Shown: positions 1 through 10,237 of the stretch, one piece after another
How positions within the stretch are numbered: position 1 is the first letter of the stretch
Layout of the letters: every line of letters starts with the position of its first letter
Source: JACRCT01 sp049841135
Lineage (GTDB): Bacteria; Myxococcota; Myxococcia; Myxococcales; UBA5297
Assembly: GCA_049841135.1 (NCBI GenBank)
Contig: JASGHK010000001.1
Location: 1,217,768 to 1,281,767 of the forward strand
Direction of reading: 5' to 3'
DNA: 64,000 nucleotides
Notes under the pieces: model-generated
Told to the model about the DNA's origin: nothing
Seen by the model: only the letters and a program-made list of their open reading frames with translations
The model's database searches: none
Made by a program: the position numbers and the translations under genes

Positions 1-65
1 CGGACCTTCGCGAGGCCCGGAAGATCGTAGAGGCCGCTGCCGCCGATGACGCCCAGGGTCTGCAT
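1..65 (-). CDS. mtnP: S-methyl-5'-thioadenosine phosphorylase, N-terminal fragment
   Basis: The minus strand from an ATG at 63-65 encodes about 21 residues before the window edge. They begin MQTLGVIGGSGLYDLPGL, which matches the N-terminus of the MTAP/PNP family, whose phosphate-binding loop reads IGGSG-hy-Y. This enzyme phosphorolyses methylthioadenosine in methionine salvage. A weak GGAAG lies upstream of the ATG. The rest of the gene lies outside the window, so catalytic residues cannot be checked, and a general purine phosphorylase of the same family is not excluded. Confidence 0.75.
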   Translation of the reverse strand, partial: MQTLGVIGGSGLYDLPGLAKV

Positions 66-138
66 GGAGAGCTTCCGAGGTGACGGGGGTGAAAAGCGTC
101 GCCTATCTAGCATCCGGAGTGGGGCCAGGCAACGGAGA

Positions 139-179
139 GACTTCGGTTCGGAGGGAAGCGAAGCGCCGAACCAGAGTCG
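139..179. repeat. REP-like imperfect palindrome, family A copy 1
   Basis: A roughly 40-base imperfect palindrome starting GACTTCGGTTCGGAGGGAAG. It recurs almost unchanged at 44503-44543, and both copies are intergenic. Transcribed, it would fold into a hairpin with a GGAGGGAAGCG-type loop. Confidence 0.7.
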
Positions 180-207
180 AGCTGGACACTTGCGCTTCGG
201 CGCTCGA

Positions 208-894
208 TCAGCGCGGCGTCAGCCGCAGGCTCGCCTTGATCCGGCCCAGCTTGCGCGCCTGTAGGATCGCGACGCCGCCCAGGACCAGCGCGATGCTGCC
301 GGTGACGAAGTTGCGGGTCGCCAGCATGGCGAAGGCCAGGAGGATCTCGGACAGCGCGCCGCTCCACGCGGCGAGCCGGCTGCGGGCGGTCCAAGCGAGG
401 AGTGCGCACAGGGCCACCGGAGCGGAAAGGATGGCTCCGGCGACGACCTCGCGCTGGATCTCGGCCAGCGTCTCCTTCGCCAGCACGTCCGGAATCGAGC
501 TGCCCCAAAACACGCCCAGAAAGACGAGCATCCCGACCGCGAGGTCTCTCGCCAGCAGCTTCTCGTCCGCCGGCGCACCCCACTGCTCGCGCGTGTCGCG
601 GCACTTCGGGCAGAGCCCCTTCTCCGCGTCGTCGACCGCGTCCTCCAGGCACCGCGAGCAGACGAAGGTGCCGCAGCGCCCACACGTTTCGCTGGCCGCG
701 GCATCCGGGTGCGCTGCGCAGGCCGGCCCGCTCTCGGGCGGCAGTGGAGCGGCGGTGGGCGTGGGAGCGGAGGTGGGCGTGGCAGCGGGGGCCGCGATCG
801 GCTCGGAGGCCGGCACGAGCGAGGCCAGGCAGTCCGGGCAGAATTCGGCCGCAGGCTCGACTGGCTTCCGGCACGAAGGACACGTCTTGGCCAT
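208..894 (-). CDS. Zinc-ribbon / B-box-type membrane protein
   Basis: 228 residues from ATG 894; an in-frame ATG at 906 is an alternative, and neither has a clear Shine-Dalgarno sequence. The N-terminus holds a four-cysteine zinc ribbon (CPSC near residue 5 and CPDC near 19), followed by a Pro/Ala/Thr-rich linker. A second metal-binding module of B-box style follows (CAAHPDA, CGRCG, CSRC, CPKC, about residues 58-100). The C-terminal half has about four hydrophobic segments, so the protein is probably membrane-anchored with cytoplasmic zinc fingers. Its function is unknown; zinc-ribbon-plus-membrane proteins of this shape are frequent in myxobacteria. It points away from the A2M gene and shares the intergenic region before 1042. 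Confidence 0.8.
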   Translation of the reverse strand: MAKTCPSCRKPVEPAAEFCPDCLASLVPASEPIAAPAATPTSAPTPTAAPLPPESGPACAAHPDAAASETCGRCGTFVCSRCLEDAVDDAEKGLCPKCRDTREQWGAPADEKLLARDLAVGMLVFLGVFWGSSIPDVLAKETLAEIQREVVAGAILSAPVALCALLAWTARSRLAAWSGALSEILLAFAMLATRNFVTGSIALVLGGVAILQARKLGRIKASLRLTPR

Positions 895-1041
895 GCGTCG
901 GGACATTAGCAGCAACGCCGCGGGGCGGTTTCCGCGGGCTCCCCGACTGCGGCTGCCTGCCCCGGGCTCCCGGTGATATCGTGCGCCCGCTTTTTTCATC
1001 CGCGGCCTTGGCGCCGCTCGAAGACCCGCTGGAGGGATTCC

Positions 1042-4000
1042 ATGAAGTCCCGTACCTCGTTCGCGTCGGCCCCGCTCGCGCTGACCGCCGCTCTCGTCGT
1101 CGCCCTCGCAGGCTGCACCTGTGGTGGCCCGGGCGGCGGCACCGGGAAGCCTGGAGAGCCGGGCAAGCCCAGCAAGCTCGAGCCCATCCCCGCCGCGCCG
1201 TCCATCGCCAACCAGCCGCTGCAGGTGCCGGGCTCCGGCCAGCCGCTGGAGGTGGTCGTCGCCCGGCCCACCGGCAAGGTCTACGCGGACGTGCGCCCCA
1301 CCATCACCTTCTCCAAGCCGGTGATGAGCCTGGGCACGGTCGAGAACGAGAAGGCGCAGCCGCCGGTGGCGAGCATCGAGCCGAAGATCGAGGGCGAGTG
1401 GAAGTGGCTCGGTTCGGCGAGCGTGGAGTTCGTGGCCAAGGGCCTCGTCCCCTACGCGACCTCGTACAAGGTCACCGTGCAGCCCGGGCTGGTCGCCCTG
1501 GACGGCTCGCGGCTCGAGCAGCCCTACACCTTCGAGTTCCAGACGCCCTCCCCCGAGGTGCAGAACGTCGTCCCCCGCGACGGGTACCAGTGGCTCACCC
1601 CCGACCAGGTCCTCACCGTCCTCTTCAACCAGCCGGTCAAGGACCTGGCGTCGAAGGCGTTCCTGACCGTGGGCGGCCAGAAGGTGGCGCTGACGCAGCT
1701 CAAGGAGATCTCGGTCGCCGAGGAGAACCGCGCCAAGGAGTCGGAGCGGCGCTTCGAGCGGGCGAGCTACGAAGAGCACGGCTTCAAGAACCGCCAGACC
1801 CGCTACGAGCTCAAGCCGGCGAGCGCGCTGCCGCTGGAGACGCCGGTCCAGCTCACCATCGCCGCGGACCTCGTGGCGCAGGAAGGCCCGCTGACGGTCG
1901 GCACCGCCGTGACCAAGGAGTTCAAGACCTACGGCAAGTTCGCCATCACCGACGTGCTCAAGTGCGCCAGCCGCTACGAGGGCGCCCGCTGCCCGTACGG
2001 CCCGGTGGTGCTGCTCACCACCAACAAGGCGGATGTGGCGACGCTCAAGGACAAGCTGACGGTGACGCCCAAGGTGGAGATCGACTGGGACAACGCGCAG
2101 AGCGAGATCCCCGAGAGCTGGAACAACATCGGCTCGCCGTACGTGACGCTCCCCGGCCGCTGGCGTCCGGGCGTGACCTACCAGATCAAGGTGGGGCCGG
2201 GCCTCGCCGACGAGTTCAAGCAGGTCGCCGGCGGCTTCTCCAAGTCGGTCCGCACCGACGACGTCGACCCCTACTACAGCGCGGGCCCGAACATCGCCGT
2301 CCTCGAGGCCGACCGTGACGGGGCGCTGCCGGTCGAGTCGGTCAACGTCGCCTCCGCGACCGCCAACGTCTGGCCGCTTACCCCCGAGGAGCTGGCCAAG
2401 CAGCTGACCTGGGAGCCGTGGAACCGCAAGGAAGCCGAGCCGATGCCGGCCGCCCCGCCGACCACGATCGTCCTCGACCTCAAGGCCGCCAAGAACGTCG
2501 ATCACTTCACGCCCCTGCCCCTGCGCAACGCGCTGCCCGAGGGCAAGAAGACCGGCCTGTTCCTGGTCAAGACCACCTGCCCGGAGCTCAAGGAGCGCGG
2601 CGGCGGCGAGCAGCGAGTGCTGGCCCAGGTCACCGACGTCGCCGTCCACGCCAAGCTCGGCGCCAAGAGCGGCGCGCTGTGGGTCACCCGCCTGTCGAAG
2701 GGCACGCCGATCGAGAACGCGCGGGTGCGCCTCATCGACCGCAACGGCGACGCCAAGTGGGAGGGCACGACCGACGCCTCCGGCGTGGCCAGGTGCCCGG
2801 GCCTGACCGGCCTCGTCCCCGGCAGCGACGACAGCTGGAACACCCCCTTCGCGCTGGCGGTGGCCGAGGTCGACGGCGACATCGGCGCCACCCTCTCCCA
2901 GTGGGACGAGGGGATCGCCCCGAGCGCCTTCAACCTCAGCTCCGAGTGGGACAACGGCCGGCCGCGCAGCCTGGGCCTGGTCTTCGCCGACCGCGGCGTC
3001 TACCGCCCCGGCGACGAGGTGTTCCTCAAGGGCATGGCCCGCTTCCGCAAGCTGGGCGACATCGAGCGCCCGGCCTCGGCCACGCCCTTCACCGTCGAGG
3101 TGACCAACAGCCGCGGCAACCAGGTCTTCAAGACGGAAGTCCGCACCAGCGACTTCGGCACCTTCGATGCCAAGTTCACGCTCGACAAGGACGTGCCGCT
3201 CGGGACCTACCAGGTCACCGCCGAGCGCGGCACGGGACCCGACCACCTCGCCTACCACGGCAACTTCCGGGTCGAGGAGTACCGGCCGCCGCAGTTCCGC
3301 GTGGACGTGACCTCGCCCTCCGCCAACGCCTTCGCCGGCGACGCGCTGCAGGCGCAGGTGCTGGCCCGCTACCTGTTCGGCGGCGCGATGAGCAAGGCCA
3401 AGGTCCACTGGACCGCAGCCCGCTCCTCGACGTCCTTCAGCCCCCCCGGCAACGACGCCTTCAACTTCGGCGTGCAGACCTGGTGGTGGGACGACGAGCA
3501 GCCGATGAGCACCACCGAGGTCTTCGGCGGCGGCGATGGGGAGACCGACTCCACCGGCGCGCTCGCGGTCAAGGTGGGCAAGGCCGAGGCCCCCGCGGGC
3601 AAGACCTGGGAGTACACGGTCGAGGCCGAGGTGACCGACGTCAACCGCCAGCGCCTGGCCAACCGGACGTCGATCCGCGTGCACCCGGCTCAGGTCTACG
3701 CCGGCCTGCGGACCGCCAACGAGGGCTTCGCCGAGGCCGGCAAGCCGCTCAAGGTCGAGCTCGTCGCGGTCAGCCCCGAGGGCAAGCGCGAGACGGGCGT
3801 CGCGCTGGCGCTGGAGGTCAAGCGGCGCGAGTGGAAGTCGATCAAGAAGAAGGGCGTCGGCGGGCAGTGGTTCACCGAGAGCGAGGCGGTGGAGACCCGC
3901 GTCTTCGGCTGCGAGCCCAAGAGCGAGGCCACGCCGGTCACCTGCGAGTTCAAGGTCGAGCAGCCCGGCTTCCACATCCTGGAGGCGACGGCCACCGACG

Positions 4001-6993
4001 CGCAGGGCCGCAAGCAGGTCTCGCGCATCAGCTTCTACGCCATCGGCTCGGGCTGGGTGAGCTGGCAGCGCAACGACACCGACCGGATCGACCTCGTCAC
4101 CGACAAGCAGAGCTACGACGTCGGCGAGACCGCCAAGATCCTGGTGAAGAGCCCCTACCCCGAGGCCGAGGCGCTGCTCACCGTCGAGCGCGAGGGCGTC
4201 TTCAGCGTCAAGCGGGTCAAGCTGACCGGCGCCGCCTCGACGCTCGAGGTGCCGCTCGACGAGTCGCTCGTCCCCAACGCCTTCGTCGGCGTCATCCTCT
4301 CCCACGGCCGCGTCGACAAGGAGAAGGGGATCGAGACCGGGCAGGATCCCGGCCGCCCCGCCGTCCGCGTGGGCTACGCCGAGCTGCGCGTGGAGAAGAA
4401 GAGCAAGCGCCTGGCGGTGACCGTCACCCCGGCCGCCAAGGACTACCGGCCGCGCGACAAGGTGAAGGTCGACGTCAAGGTCGCCGACTTCAAGGGCAAG
4501 CCGGCCAAGGCCGAGGTGACGCTGTGGGCGGTGGACGAGGGCGTGCTGCGCCTGACCGCCTACGAGAAGCCGGACCTGGTCGAGGCGGTCCACCCGCTGC
4601 GCGGCCTGTCGGTGCGCATCGGCGAGCCGCTCATCCACCTCGTGCTCGCGCAGCTGTACGGCGAAAAGGGCGCGACGCAGGGCGGCTCGGGCGGCAGCGA
4701 CTCCACCGGCGCCGGCTTCCGCAGCAAGTTCAAGACGACGGTCGCCTTCGACACGGTGGTCACCGACGCCGGCGGCGTGGCGCACGTGGAGTTCGAGCTG
4801 CCCGACAACCTGACGACCTACCGGATCATGGCGGTCGCGGCGACGCAGGGTGACCAGTTCGGCGGCGGCCAGTCGGAGATCGCTGTCAGCAAGCCGCTGC
4901 TCGCCCTCCCCGCCTTCCCGCGCTCGACCCGCGTCGGCGACAGCTTCGAGGCCGGCGTGGTCGTGCACACCAAGGGCACCACGCTCGGCGAGGTCAAGGT
5001 CACCGCCGACGTCCAGGGCCTCAAGCTCAACGGCCCCGCCGAGCGGTCGATCAACATGGCGGACGGCAAGGCCAAGGAGGTCCGCTTCGCGCTCGTCGCC
5101 GAGAAGCCGGGCAACGCCCGCCTGCGCATCGCCGTCCAGAGCGGCGCCGAGAAGGATGGCGTCGAGACCATCGTCCCGGTGACCCTGCCCGTGGCCAAGG
5201 AGGCCGTGGCGACCTACGGCGACACCACCGACAAGCGCGTCGAGGGCATCGTCCCGCCCAACGGCATCCGTCCCGACGTGGGCGGCCTGCAGATCACGCT
5301 GGCCTCCACGATGATGGGCAACTTCGACGAGAACATGCGCCAGCTCGTCGAGTACCCGTACGGCTGCGTCGAGCAGCTCTCCAGCAAGCTCGTGCCGTTC
5401 ATCGCGCTGCGCGACATCCAGAAGACCTTCGGCATTGCCTTCCAGAACCCGACCGATCGCGCCGAGAAGGAGCGGCAAATCTTCAGCGCCTGGCTGGGCG
5501 ACACCACCGGCATCCAGAAGACCGACGCCCCGGACGAGGTGGTCAAGCGCACCGTGCGCGCCATCCAGGACCTGCAGAACCACGACGGCGGCTTCCGCTA
5601 CTGGCCGGACGAGGGCGGCTGCTCGCAGGAGTGGGCGTCGAGCTACGCGGTCCTCGCGCTCTCTCGGGCGAAAGACTCGGGCTACGCCGTGGACGCCAAC
5701 GTCCTCAAGAACGGCCAGAAGTTCCTCGCCGACACCGTGGCCGCGGGCAAGTGCGTGCAGTGCGGCTGGGGCTGCTACCCGCCGGGCGACCCGACCCGCG
5801 TCTTCGCGCTCTACTCGCTCGCGCGCAGCAAGGCCCCCAAGGCCTCCTACTACGGCGAGATCTTCGGCCGCCGCGACAAGCTGCCGCTCTTCTCCCAGGC
5901 CATGCTCGCCGACGCCATGTTCGTCGGCGGCGGCGACCGCGCCCAGGCCAAGACGCTCTTGACCGAGCTGATGAACCACGCCAAGGAGTCGGCGGGCGAG
6001 GTCCACTTCGAGGAGCACGACGCGCAGACCCACGCGACGCTCTGGAGCTCCGACACGCGCACCACGGCCATCGTCCTGCAGACCCTGACCGACATCGCGC
6101 CGGAGCACCCCTTCGTCTCCAAGATCGGCCGGTACCTGACCAAGGTGCGCAAGGCCGACGGCCAGTACCGCAACACGCAGGAGGCAGCCTTCTCGCTGAT
6201 GGCGCTGACCGAGGTCCTCAAGACCAAGGAGAAGGACACCCCGGACTTCCTGGCCAAGGTGACGCTGGGCGCCGAGGAGCTGGCGAGCGTTCCGTTCAAG
6301 GGCCGCAGCATGGAGGTCAAGCCGGTCAACGTGCCCATCGAGAAGCTCTCCTCGCTCAAGAACAAGGAGCAGCTGGTCTTCGACCGCAGCGGTCCGGCCG
6401 GCGTCCTCTACTACAGCGCGCTCTTGCGCTACGCCCCGGCGGAGCTGCCGCTGACCCCGCTCGACCGCGGCATGGTCGTGCAGCGCTGGTTCGAGCCGTA
6501 CCAGGGTGGCGGCCAGGCCAAGCAGTTCTTCGCCGGCGATCTCGTCCGCGTGCGCGTGCGCGTCGGCACCCACATGGAGCGCAACTACGTGGCCATCGAG
6601 GTCCCGCTGCCCTCCGGCCTGGAGGGCGTGGACACCTCGCTCGCCTCCACCGCCAAGCTGCCCGCCCAGCCCGGCGAGGAAGGCCCGGGCGAGGGCTACG
6701 AGTACGAGAGCGACGAGGACACCGGGGAGATGCGCACCAACGACAACCCCTGGGCCTACCGCTTCTACAGCCCCTTCAACCACATCGAGATGCGCGACGA
6801 CCGGGTGGTGATCTTCGCCGACCACCTGCCGCCGGGCGTGCACGTCCACAGCTTCGTGGCGCGCGCGACCACCCCGGGCGACTTCGTCCTCAAGCCGGCC
6901 CAGGCCGAGGAGATGTACGCGCCGGAGGTCTTCGGCCGCTCGGACGGCGGACGGCTGCAGGTGACGTTGCCCGCGCCCGTCGCGGAGAAGTAG
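1042..6993 (+). CDS. Alpha-2-macroglobulin family lipoprotein with thioester motif
   Basis: 1983 residues starting at ATG 1042, preceded by GGAGGG at 1031. The N-terminus is a lipoprotein signal ending in lipobox LAGC at residues 25-28. Macroglobulin domains follow, including the MG2 signature VYRPGDEVFLKG near residue 655 and the A2M domain near 1220-1260. A thioester-domain motif YPYGCVEQ places the reactive Cys at about 1442, equivalent to the CLEQ of E. coli YfhM. Bacterial A2Ms are periplasmic protease traps that covalently capture attacking proteases. The stop is four bases before the TTG start of a PBP1C gene, the same pairing as yfhM-pbpC in enterobacteria, which suggests a shared role in protecting or repairing the envelope. 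Confidence 0.95.
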   Translation: MKSRTSFASAPLALTAALVVALAGCTCGGPGGGTGKPGEPGKPSKLEPIPAAPSIANQPLQVPGSGQPLEVVVARPTGKVYADVRPTITFSKPVMSLGTVENEKAQPPVASIEPKIEGEWKWLGSASVEFVAKGLVPYATSYKVTVQPGLVALDGSRLEQPYTFEFQTPSPEVQNVVPRDGYQWLTPDQVLTVLFNQPVKDLASKAFLTVGGQKVALTQLKEISVAEENRAKESERRFERASYEEHGFKNRQTRYELKPASALPLETPVQLTIAADLVAQEGPLTVGTAVTKEFKTYGKFAITDVLKCASRYEGARCPYGPVVLLTTNKADVATLKDKLTVTPKVEIDWDNAQSEIPESWNNIGSPYVTLPGRWRPGVTYQIKVGPGLADEFKQVAGGFSKSVRTDDVDPYYSAGPNIAVLEADRDGALPVESVNVASATANVWPLTPEELAKQLTWEPWNRKEAEPMPAAPPTTIVLDLKAAKNVDHFTPLPLRNALPEGKKTGLFLVKTTCPELKERGGGEQRVLAQVTDVAVHAKLGAKSGALWVTRLSKGTPIENARVRLIDRNGDAKWEGTTDASGVARCPGLTGLVPGSDDSWNTPFALAVAEVDGDIGATLSQWDEGIAPSAFNLSSEWDNGRPRSLGLVFADRGVYRPGDEVFLKGMARFRKLGDIERPASATPFTVEVTNSRGNQVFKTEVRTSDFGTFDAKFTLDKDVPLGTYQVTAERGTGPDHLAYHGNFRVEEYRPPQFRVDVTSPSANAFAGDALQAQVLARYLFGGAMSKAKVHWTAARSSTSFSPPGNDAFNFGVQTWWWDDEQPMSTTEVFGGGDGETDSTGALAVKVGKAEAPAGKTWEYTVEAEVTDVNRQRLANRTSIRVHPAQVYAGLRTANEGFAEAGKPLKVELVAVSPEGKRETGVALALEVKRREWKSIKKKGVGGQWFTESEAVETRVFGCEPKSEATPVTCEFKVEQPGFHILEATATDAQGRKQVSRISFYAIGSGWVSWQRNDTDRIDLVTDKQSYDVGETAKILVKSPYPEAEALLTVEREGVFSVKRVKLTGAASTLEVPLDESLVPNAFVGVILSHGRVDKEKGIETGQDPGRPAVRVGYAELRVEKKSKRLAVTVTPAAKDYRPRDKVKVDVKVADFKGKPAKAEVTLWAVDEGVLRLTAYEKPDLVEAVHPLRGLSVRIGEPLIHLVLAQLYGEKGATQGGSGGSDSTGAGFRSKFKTTVAFDTVVTDAGGVAHVEFELPDNLTTYRIMAVAATQGDQFGGGQSEIAVSKPLLALPAFPRSTRVGDSFEAGVVVHTKGTTLGEVKVTADVQGLKLNGPAERSINMADGKAKEVRFALVAEKPGNARLRIAVQSGAEKDGVETIVPVTLPVAKEAVATYGDTTDKRVEGIVPPNGIRPDVGGLQITLASTMMGNFDENMRQLVEYPYGCVEQLSSKLVPFIALRDIQKTFGIAFQNPTDRAEKERQIFSAWLGDTTGIQKTDAPDEVVKRTVRAIQDLQNHDGGFRYWPDEGGCSQEWASSYAVLALSRAKDSGYAVDANVLKNGQKFLADTVAAGKCVQCGWGCYPPGDPTRVFALYSLARSKAPKASYYGEIFGRRDKLPLFSQAMLADAMFVGGGDRAQAKTLLTELMNHAKESAGEVHFEEHDAQTHATLWSSDTRTTAIVLQTLTDIAPEHPFVSKIGRYLTKVRKADGQYRNTQEAAFSLMALTEVLKTKEKDTPDFLAKVTLGAEELASVPFKGRSMEVKPVNVPIEKLSSLKNKEQLVFDRSGPAGVLYYSALLRYAPAELPLTPLDRGMVVQRWFEPYQGGGQAKQFFAGDLVRVRVRVGTHMERNYVAIEVPLPSGLEGVDTSLASTAKLPAQPGEEGPGEGYEYESDEDTGEMRTNDNPWAYRFYSPFNHIEMRDDRVVIFADHLPPGVHVHSFVARATTPGDFVLKPAQAEEMYAPEVFGRSDGGRLQVTLPAPVAEK

Positions 6994-6997
6994 TCAC

Positions 6998-9337
6998 TTG
7001 AGGTCGCTGCCTCCTCGCGCGAGGCGATGGCTCTCCCGCGGCGCGCTCGTCGCCGCGGGGCTGGCCCTCGTCTCGGCGGCGGCCTTCGTGCTCTGGCCGC
7101 TGCCGCCGGCGCTGCTGGCGCGCGAAGGGGTGGTCTCGCTGCGGTTCACCGACCGCGAGGGCGGGCTGCTGCGCGAGCTCCGCTCCCGCGAGGACGGCCG
7201 CAGCGTGCCGCTGCCCGAGGGCGAGCTGCCGCCGAGAGTGGTCCAGGCCTTCCTTGCGGCCGAGGACAAGCGCTTCTTCGACCACCCGGGCGTGGATGTC
7301 CGCGCCGTCGCGCGGGCGATCGTCCAGAACCTGCGCGCGCGGCGGATCGTCAGCGGCGCCTCGACGCTGACCCAGCAGCTGGCGCGACGGCTCGAGCCGC
7401 GCCAGCGGACGCTGGTCGGCAAGGCCGGTGAGGCGCTGTGGGCGCTGCGGCTGACGGCGCACCTGCCGCGCGAGCGGATCCTGCGCGAGTACCTCGACCG
7501 GATCCCGCTGGGGAACTCGGCCTACGGCATCGAAGCGGCGGCGCAGCTCTACTTCGGACGCCCCGCGGCTTCGCTCTCCGCGGCCCAGGCGGCGCTCCTG
7601 GCCGGCCTGGCGCGCTCCCCCGCTCGCTACGACCCGTACCGCCACCCCGAGACTTCCCGCGCGCGGATGCTGGAGGTGCTGCAGGCGTTGAAGGCGACTG
7701 GGGCCCTCACCGCCGACCAGGTCCGCGCCGAAGCGGCCGCCCCGCTCGACCTCGTCCCACCGGAGCGCATCTTCAAGGCGCCGCACCTGGTGGCCGGCCT
7801 CATCCACGACTTGAAGGCCCTCGGGCTCGACGGCGCGAGCGAGGTGCAGACCACCCTCGACCCGGCGCTCCAGCACGACGTCGAGGCGATGCTCAAGGAG
7901 GAGCTGTCCGGACTGGCGCCGAGACGCGTCGGCCAGGCCGCGGCACTGGTCATCGACAACGCGACCGGCGAGGTCCTGGCCTACGTCGGCTCGGCGGACT
8001 TCCTAGACGAGGCACACCAGGGGCAGAACGACGGCGTCCGGGCCCTGCGGCAACCGGGCAGCGCGCTCAAGCCCTTCGCCTACGGCTACGCGCTGGGCCA
8101 CGGGTACACGCCGGCCACCGTCCTCTCCGACGTCGAGACGCACCTGTCCACGCCGACGGGCGACTACGTCCCCCGCAACTACGACCGCCGGGTGCACGGG
8201 CCGGTGCGGCTGCGGGCCGCGCTCGCCAACAGCTACAACGTCCCCGCGGTCCGCCTCGCCGAGCGCCTGGGGACCGAGGCCGTGGTCGAGGTGCTGCGTC
8301 GGGCGGGCTTCGAGTCCCTGTCCAAGGACGCTTCCCACTACGGCGTCGGGGTCATCCTCGGCAACGGCGACGTCAACCTCTGGGAGCTGGCCCGCGGCTA
8401 CCGGGGCCTGGCCCGCGGCGGGGTGACCGAGCCGCTGCGCCTGGTGCGGTCCGCGCGCGACGCCGAGGCCCGAGGGCTCGATGCCACTCCCGAGTTGGGC
8501 CCCAGGCGCTTCCTCACCTCGTCCGCCGCCGCACTGCTCACCGACATCCTCTCCGACGAGGCGGCGCGCGCGCCGGCCTTCGGCCTCGACAACGCCCTGC
8601 GCCTGCCCTTCCCCGTCGCCGCCAAGACCGGCACCAGCCGCGCCTACGTGGACAACTGGACGGCGGGCTTCACCCGCGAGCGGACGGTGGCGGTCTGGGT
8701 CGGCAACTTCGACGGCACGCCGATGCGCGGCGTCAGCGGCATCACCGGCGCGGCGCCGCTCTTCAAGCGGATCATGACCCGCGCGATGCGCGGCGTTCCC
8801 CGGGAGCCGCTCGTCGACCGCTCGCGCTTCGAGTCCGCCGACATCTGCGCGCTCTCGGGCAAGCGCGCCGGCCCCGGGTGCCCCAGCGCCCTCCACGAGC
8901 TCTTCCTGCCCGGCACCGGCCCGACCGAGCCCTGCCCGATGCACCGCATGGTCGCCTCGGCGACCGGTGCCCGGACCGTGCTCGACGTCGGGCCCGAGTT
9001 CTACGCGTGGGCGCACGGCGAGGGCCTCGAGTCGAGCCCGGTGCCCGGCGGCGGAGCAGCGCCCTACTCCGGCCGAGGCCGGCTCGTCCTGCCCGCCGAT
9101 GGAGACGAGTACGTCGTGGATCCCGGCGTCCCCGACGACGCCCAGAGCGTCCCGCTGCGAGCGCTGGCCCCGGCCTCGGTGACGCAGCTCGAGGTTCGAA
9201 TCGACGGCGGAGCGCCCTTCGCACTCGGCCCACCCTTCGCTACGCGCATTCCGGCGATTCCGGGCGCGCACCGCATCGAGCTCTTCGCGCCTGGAACGGC
9301 CGAGCCGCTCTCGTCGGCCCGGTACGTCGTGCACTGA
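6998..9337 (+). CDS. pbpC: Penicillin-binding protein 1C (bifunctional transglycosylase/transpeptidase)
   Basis: 779 residues from TTG 6998, with GGAGAAG just upstream inside the end of the A2M gene. The order is: a membrane anchor (about 10-32); a GT51 transglycosylase domain with EDKRFFDHPGVD near residue 88 and GASTLTQQLAR near 122; a transpeptidase domain with catalytic SALK near 354, SYN near 410 and KTGTS near 543; and a C-terminal BiPBP_C domain. It polymerises and cross-links peptidoglycan in the periplasm. Translational coupling to the upstream A2M gene (four-base gap) supports a joint envelope-defence role. The family's usual length is about 770 residues, so the protein looks complete. 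Confidence 0.95.
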   Translation: MRSLPPRARRWLSRGALVAAGLALVSAAAFVLWPLPPALLAREGVVSLRFTDREGGLLRELRSREDGRSVPLPEGELPPRVVQAFLAAEDKRFFDHPGVDVRAVARAIVQNLRARRIVSGASTLTQQLARRLEPRQRTLVGKAGEALWALRLTAHLPRERILREYLDRIPLGNSAYGIEAAAQLYFGRPAASLSAAQAALLAGLARSPARYDPYRHPETSRARMLEVLQALKATGALTADQVRAEAAAPLDLVPPERIFKAPHLVAGLIHDLKALGLDGASEVQTTLDPALQHDVEAMLKEELSGLAPRRVGQAAALVIDNATGEVLAYVGSADFLDEAHQGQNDGVRALRQPGSALKPFAYGYALGHGYTPATVLSDVETHLSTPTGDYVPRNYDRRVHGPVRLRAALANSYNVPAVRLAERLGTEAVVEVLRRAGFESLSKDASHYGVGVILGNGDVNLWELARGYRGLARGGVTEPLRLVRSARDAEARGLDATPELGPRRFLTSSAAALLTDILSDEAARAPAFGLDNALRLPFPVAAKTGTSRAYVDNWTAGFTRERTVAVWVGNFDGTPMRGVSGITGAAPLFKRIMTRAMRGVPREPLVDRSRFESADICALSGKRAGPGCPSALHELFLPGTGPTEPCPMHRMVASATGARTVLDVGPEFYAWAHGEGLESSPVPGGGAAPYSGRGRLVLPADGDEYVVDPGVPDDAQSVPLRALAPASVTQLEVRIDGGAPFALGPPFATRIPAIPGAHRIELFAPGTAEPLSSARYVVH

Positions 9338-9850
9338 CTACCGAGATCGCAGCTCGGGGAAGAGCGGGGCAAACAGCTTCAAGATCCGCGTGACGGTCTC
9401 CGGGTCTTCGACCCGCGTGATCTTGAAGTTTCCGGAGACCTCGAGCCTCACGCAGCCGCCGGGAGCGCACCGCCGCTTCATCGCCTCCTCGCTCGGGCAT
9501 ACCTGCCGGACCGCGCTTGCCAGCGACTCGAGCTGGGCTCCCTCGAGCCCTTTCTCCTCCTTCAGGACTCTCGGGACCTTCGCTTCGGGGCCAGCAGCGA
9601 ACGGATCCGAGTCGTGCAGGCGGACGACGCCGCGCGCGAAGTCGAAATAGAACTCGCGGAAGAAATCGCCCCGGCCCGCTTGCTCGCGCGCCACCAGGTT
9701 CTCGGCGCCCGCCCACAGCGGGCACGCTTCCGCCGGCCTCGGCTTCGGCGCCACCTCGAGCACCGCGCCATCGCCGACCGCAGCCGGGTCGCGCCGCGCG
9801 CAGCCCGCCGAGGCCGACACCAAGATCATCACCAGGAGAACCAGCCTCAT
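9338..9850 (-). CDS. Small putative lipoprotein of unknown function
   Basis: 170 residues from ATG 9850, chosen over an in-frame GTG at 9859 because a GGAGG sits 10-12 bases before the ATG and only one base before the GTG. The signal peptide ends in a lipobox-like SAGC. The mature part has four cysteines (one near CPLW, then CPSE, CAPGGC) and no domain I recognise. Its stop codon directly abuts the stop of pbpC, so the two genes converge without a spacer. Likely a periplasmic lipoprotein. Confidence 0.75.
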   Translation of the reverse strand: MRLVLLVMILVSASAGCARRDPAAVGDGAVLEVAPKPRPAEACPLWAGAENLVAREQAGRGDFFREFYFDFARGVVRLHDSDPFAAGPEAKVPRVLKEEKGLEGAQLESLASAVRQVCPSEEAMKRRCAPGGCVRLEVSGNFKITRVEDPETVTRILKLFAPLFPELRSR

Positions 9851-10208
9851 GAGCGACACGCTCCTCCACGGTTGTAGGCGAGGTCATTTCCGCCAGCGAT
9901 TGGACCGAATGCTTCGAATAGGGGCATTCAAATCACCCATATAAAGGAGGGGCAGAAGCGAATTTCCCCAAGCCGCCATGCCCCAACGGAAGCCCCTTAT
10001 CGGTCATCCGGCCGATGCCAATGGAGCGCCCCGTGTCAAGACGAGCCATTTTCCGCTGCAGTTCCGCGCAGTTACGCAGACACACGCTTCGATGCCCGCC
10101 CGCCGCACCGGCCTTCGACCGCCGTCGACTTTCCCTTGTCACCACGCGTGGTTAGCGTGGGAATTCGAAGGTCGATTTCGCTGTCATTGCTAGTCCTTGG
10201 AAACACTC

Positions 10209-10237
10209 TTGATTTTCGACTGCAATGGCAGTAGTAT
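10209..10237 (+). promoter_or_regulatory. Possible sigma-70-like promoter for the tRNA island
   Basis: TTGATT and TAGTAT separated by exactly 17 bases, pointing toward the array. Three or four matches per hexamer is modest in a high-GC genome. It is supported mainly by its position in a locally AT-rich stretch about 540 bases before the first tRNA. Confidence 0.35.

Noticed and set aside
208..6849. A very long minus-strand open frame running opposite the A2M gene
   Set aside because: Stop-free antisense frames are expected in high-GC coding DNA. The translation is low-complexity (Arg/Ala/Gly/Leu-rich) with no domain until it reaches the real gene ending at 208.
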